Assembly (NCBI GenBank): GCA_022508725.1 | Contig: JAFLUR010000009.1 | Location: 1 to 16,394 of the forward strand | Source of the DNA: Oscillospiraceae bacterium | GTDB taxonomy: Bacteria; Bacillota; Clostridia; UBA1381 | Length of the DNA: 16,394 nucleotides | Direction of reading: 5' to 3' | In this document: positions 15,892 through 16,394 of the stretch, piece after piece | Layout: every line of letters begins with the position of its first letter | Position numbering within the stretch: position 1 is the first letter of the stretch | The notes under the pieces: model-generated | Seen by the model: the letters and a program-made list of their open reading frames with translations, nothing else | Database searches by the model: none | Told to the model about the DNA's origin: nothing | Position numbers and translations under genes: made by a program

Positions 15892-15920
15892 ATTATATCA
15901 TATAATAATACTTATTGCAA
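15892..15920 (-). promoter_or_regulatory. Sigma-A promoter of the GLUG-protein gene
   Basis: On the minus strand: TTGCAA (15915-15920), a 17-base spacer, then TATAAT (15892-15897) preceded by TGA (extended -10). The start near 15885 gives a leader of about 147 bases, longer than for other genes here. Confidence 0.7.
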
Positions 15921-16013
15921 TAGCAAAAATTACAATAATACCGATACGATATCCGTAATATTTATATGATGTCGATAAATATACGAGAGCAATGCGCGAT
16001 TCTTGTATGCGGC

Positions 16014-16042
16014 TTGACAATTTTATCCCGGGGGAGTATAAT
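16014..16042 (+). promoter_or_regulatory. Perfect consensus sigma-A promoter with no gene in view
   Basis: TTGACA (16014-16019), a 17-base spacer and TATAAT (16037-16042): both boxes match the consensus exactly. Transcription from about 16050 runs into the tandem MITE copies. Between promoter and MITE I find no open reading frame; the only ATG (16078) meets a stop after two codons. The stretch 15921-16013 upstream holds nothing I can identify. Confidence 0.75.
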
Positions 16043-16087
16043 TATTACCGTAACGAATAAAAGTTCGGAAAATCAATGCCGATATAA

Positions 16088-16248
16088 GAGCCTGTTTAGT
16101 ATCCTCCAATTACCGTCTTTTCGGCGTCTTTTCCCGCCGGAAAAGCACAAAATTCTTGAAATACACAAAGTATTCCCGCGAATTTTGCACTTTGCCGGCA
16201 GAAAAACCCGCTCAAAAATCCGGCAATCTCCGAATACTAAACAGGCGC
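16088..16248 (+). mobile_element. MITE-like inverted-repeat element, copy B
   Basis: A 161-bp element of the same family as the one at 7207-7358, in the opposite orientation. Ends are GAGCCTGTTTAGTAT and the complement of GCGCCTGTTTAGTAT (one mismatch). TAA flanks it directly on both sides (16085-16087, 16249-16251). The interior folds back on itself (GCCGGAAAAGCACAAAATTC against GAATTTTGCACTTTGCCGGC). It is non-coding; open frames across it are by-products of the palindrome. Confidence 0.82.
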
Positions 16249-16251
16249 TAA

Positions 16252-16394
16252 GAGCCTGTTTAGTATCTTCCAATCATCATCTTTTCGGCATATTTTCCCG
16301 CCGGAAAAGCACAAAATTCTTGAAATACGCAAAGTATTTCCGCGAATTTTGCACTTTGCCGGCAGAAAAATCCGCTCAAAAATCCGACGATCTC
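16252..16394 (+). mobile_element. MITE-like inverted-repeat element, copy C (cut by window edge)
   Basis: It starts directly after the TAA shared with the preceding copy and repeats its sequence without gaps; by eye I count about 11 differences over 145 bases. The last roughly 18 bases, including the right inverted repeat, lie outside the window. The tandem, same-orientation arrangement with a single shared TAA suggests that one copy inserted at the target duplication of the other, or a local duplication. Confidence 0.8.

Noticed and set aside
16073..16273. Minus-strand open frame over the MITE copies
   Set aside because: It is formed by the palindromic element itself; no ribosome binding site and no family resemblance.

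Overview
The window looks like chromosomal DNA of an anaerobic, spore-forming, low-to-moderate GC Clostridia (Firmicutes/Bacillota), probably a gut or plant-polysaccharide degrader. The evidence is two sporulation genes (spoVAC and a 23-codon spoVM), strong AGGAGG-type ribosome binding sites, sigma-A promoters with TGn extended -10 boxes, and three carbohydrate-catabolism genes of kinds common in such bacteria. I cannot name the species from sequence alone.

Layout. 1-436: the last codons of a probable upstream gene and a small three-helix membrane protein, closed by a hairpin terminator that also serves the convergent gene. 443-2680 (minus): a cytoplasmic GH112 beta-galactoside phosphorylase with a near-consensus promoter and a perfect 14-bp palindrome between promoter and start. 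2703-3461: spoVAC (minus), divergent from spoVM (plus), each with its own terminator. 3555-7205: a strong promoter, a 1179-residue PAS/GAF/GGDEF/EAL protein whose GGDEF domains are degenerate and whose EAL domain looks intact, then a terminator. 7207-7358: a MITE-like element. 7583-11436: an apparent two-gene operon of GH51 alpha-L-arabinofuranosidase and altronate dehydratase (uxaA). 11482-15920 (minus): a very large secreted GLUG-repeat protein with a roughly 150-nt leader that may fold. 16014-16394: a perfect consensus sigma-A promoter running directly into two tandem copies of the same MITE; the second copy is cut by the window edge.

How the genes fit together. GH51, UxaA and GH112 can be read as a pectin theme. 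GH51 removes arabinose from arabinan side chains, UxaA degrades galacturonate through altronate, and GH112 could phosphorolyse galactosyl-rhamnose from rhamnogalacturonan I, although galacto-N-biose/lacto-N-biose from host glycans is equally possible. No transporter or dedicated regulator is visible, and none of these three enzymes has a signal peptide, so they should act on imported oligosaccharides. The EAL protein probably lowers c-di-GMP in response to internal signals. The GLUG protein is the only clear exported product.

The most noteworthy items are the easily missed spoVM, the family of about 150-160-bp inverted-repeat elements with apparent TTA/TAA target duplications, the orphan consensus promoter that reads into them, and the possible operator and structured leader upstream of the GH112 and GLUG genes. 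I see no CRISPR array, tRNA, rRNA, transposase gene or phage gene.
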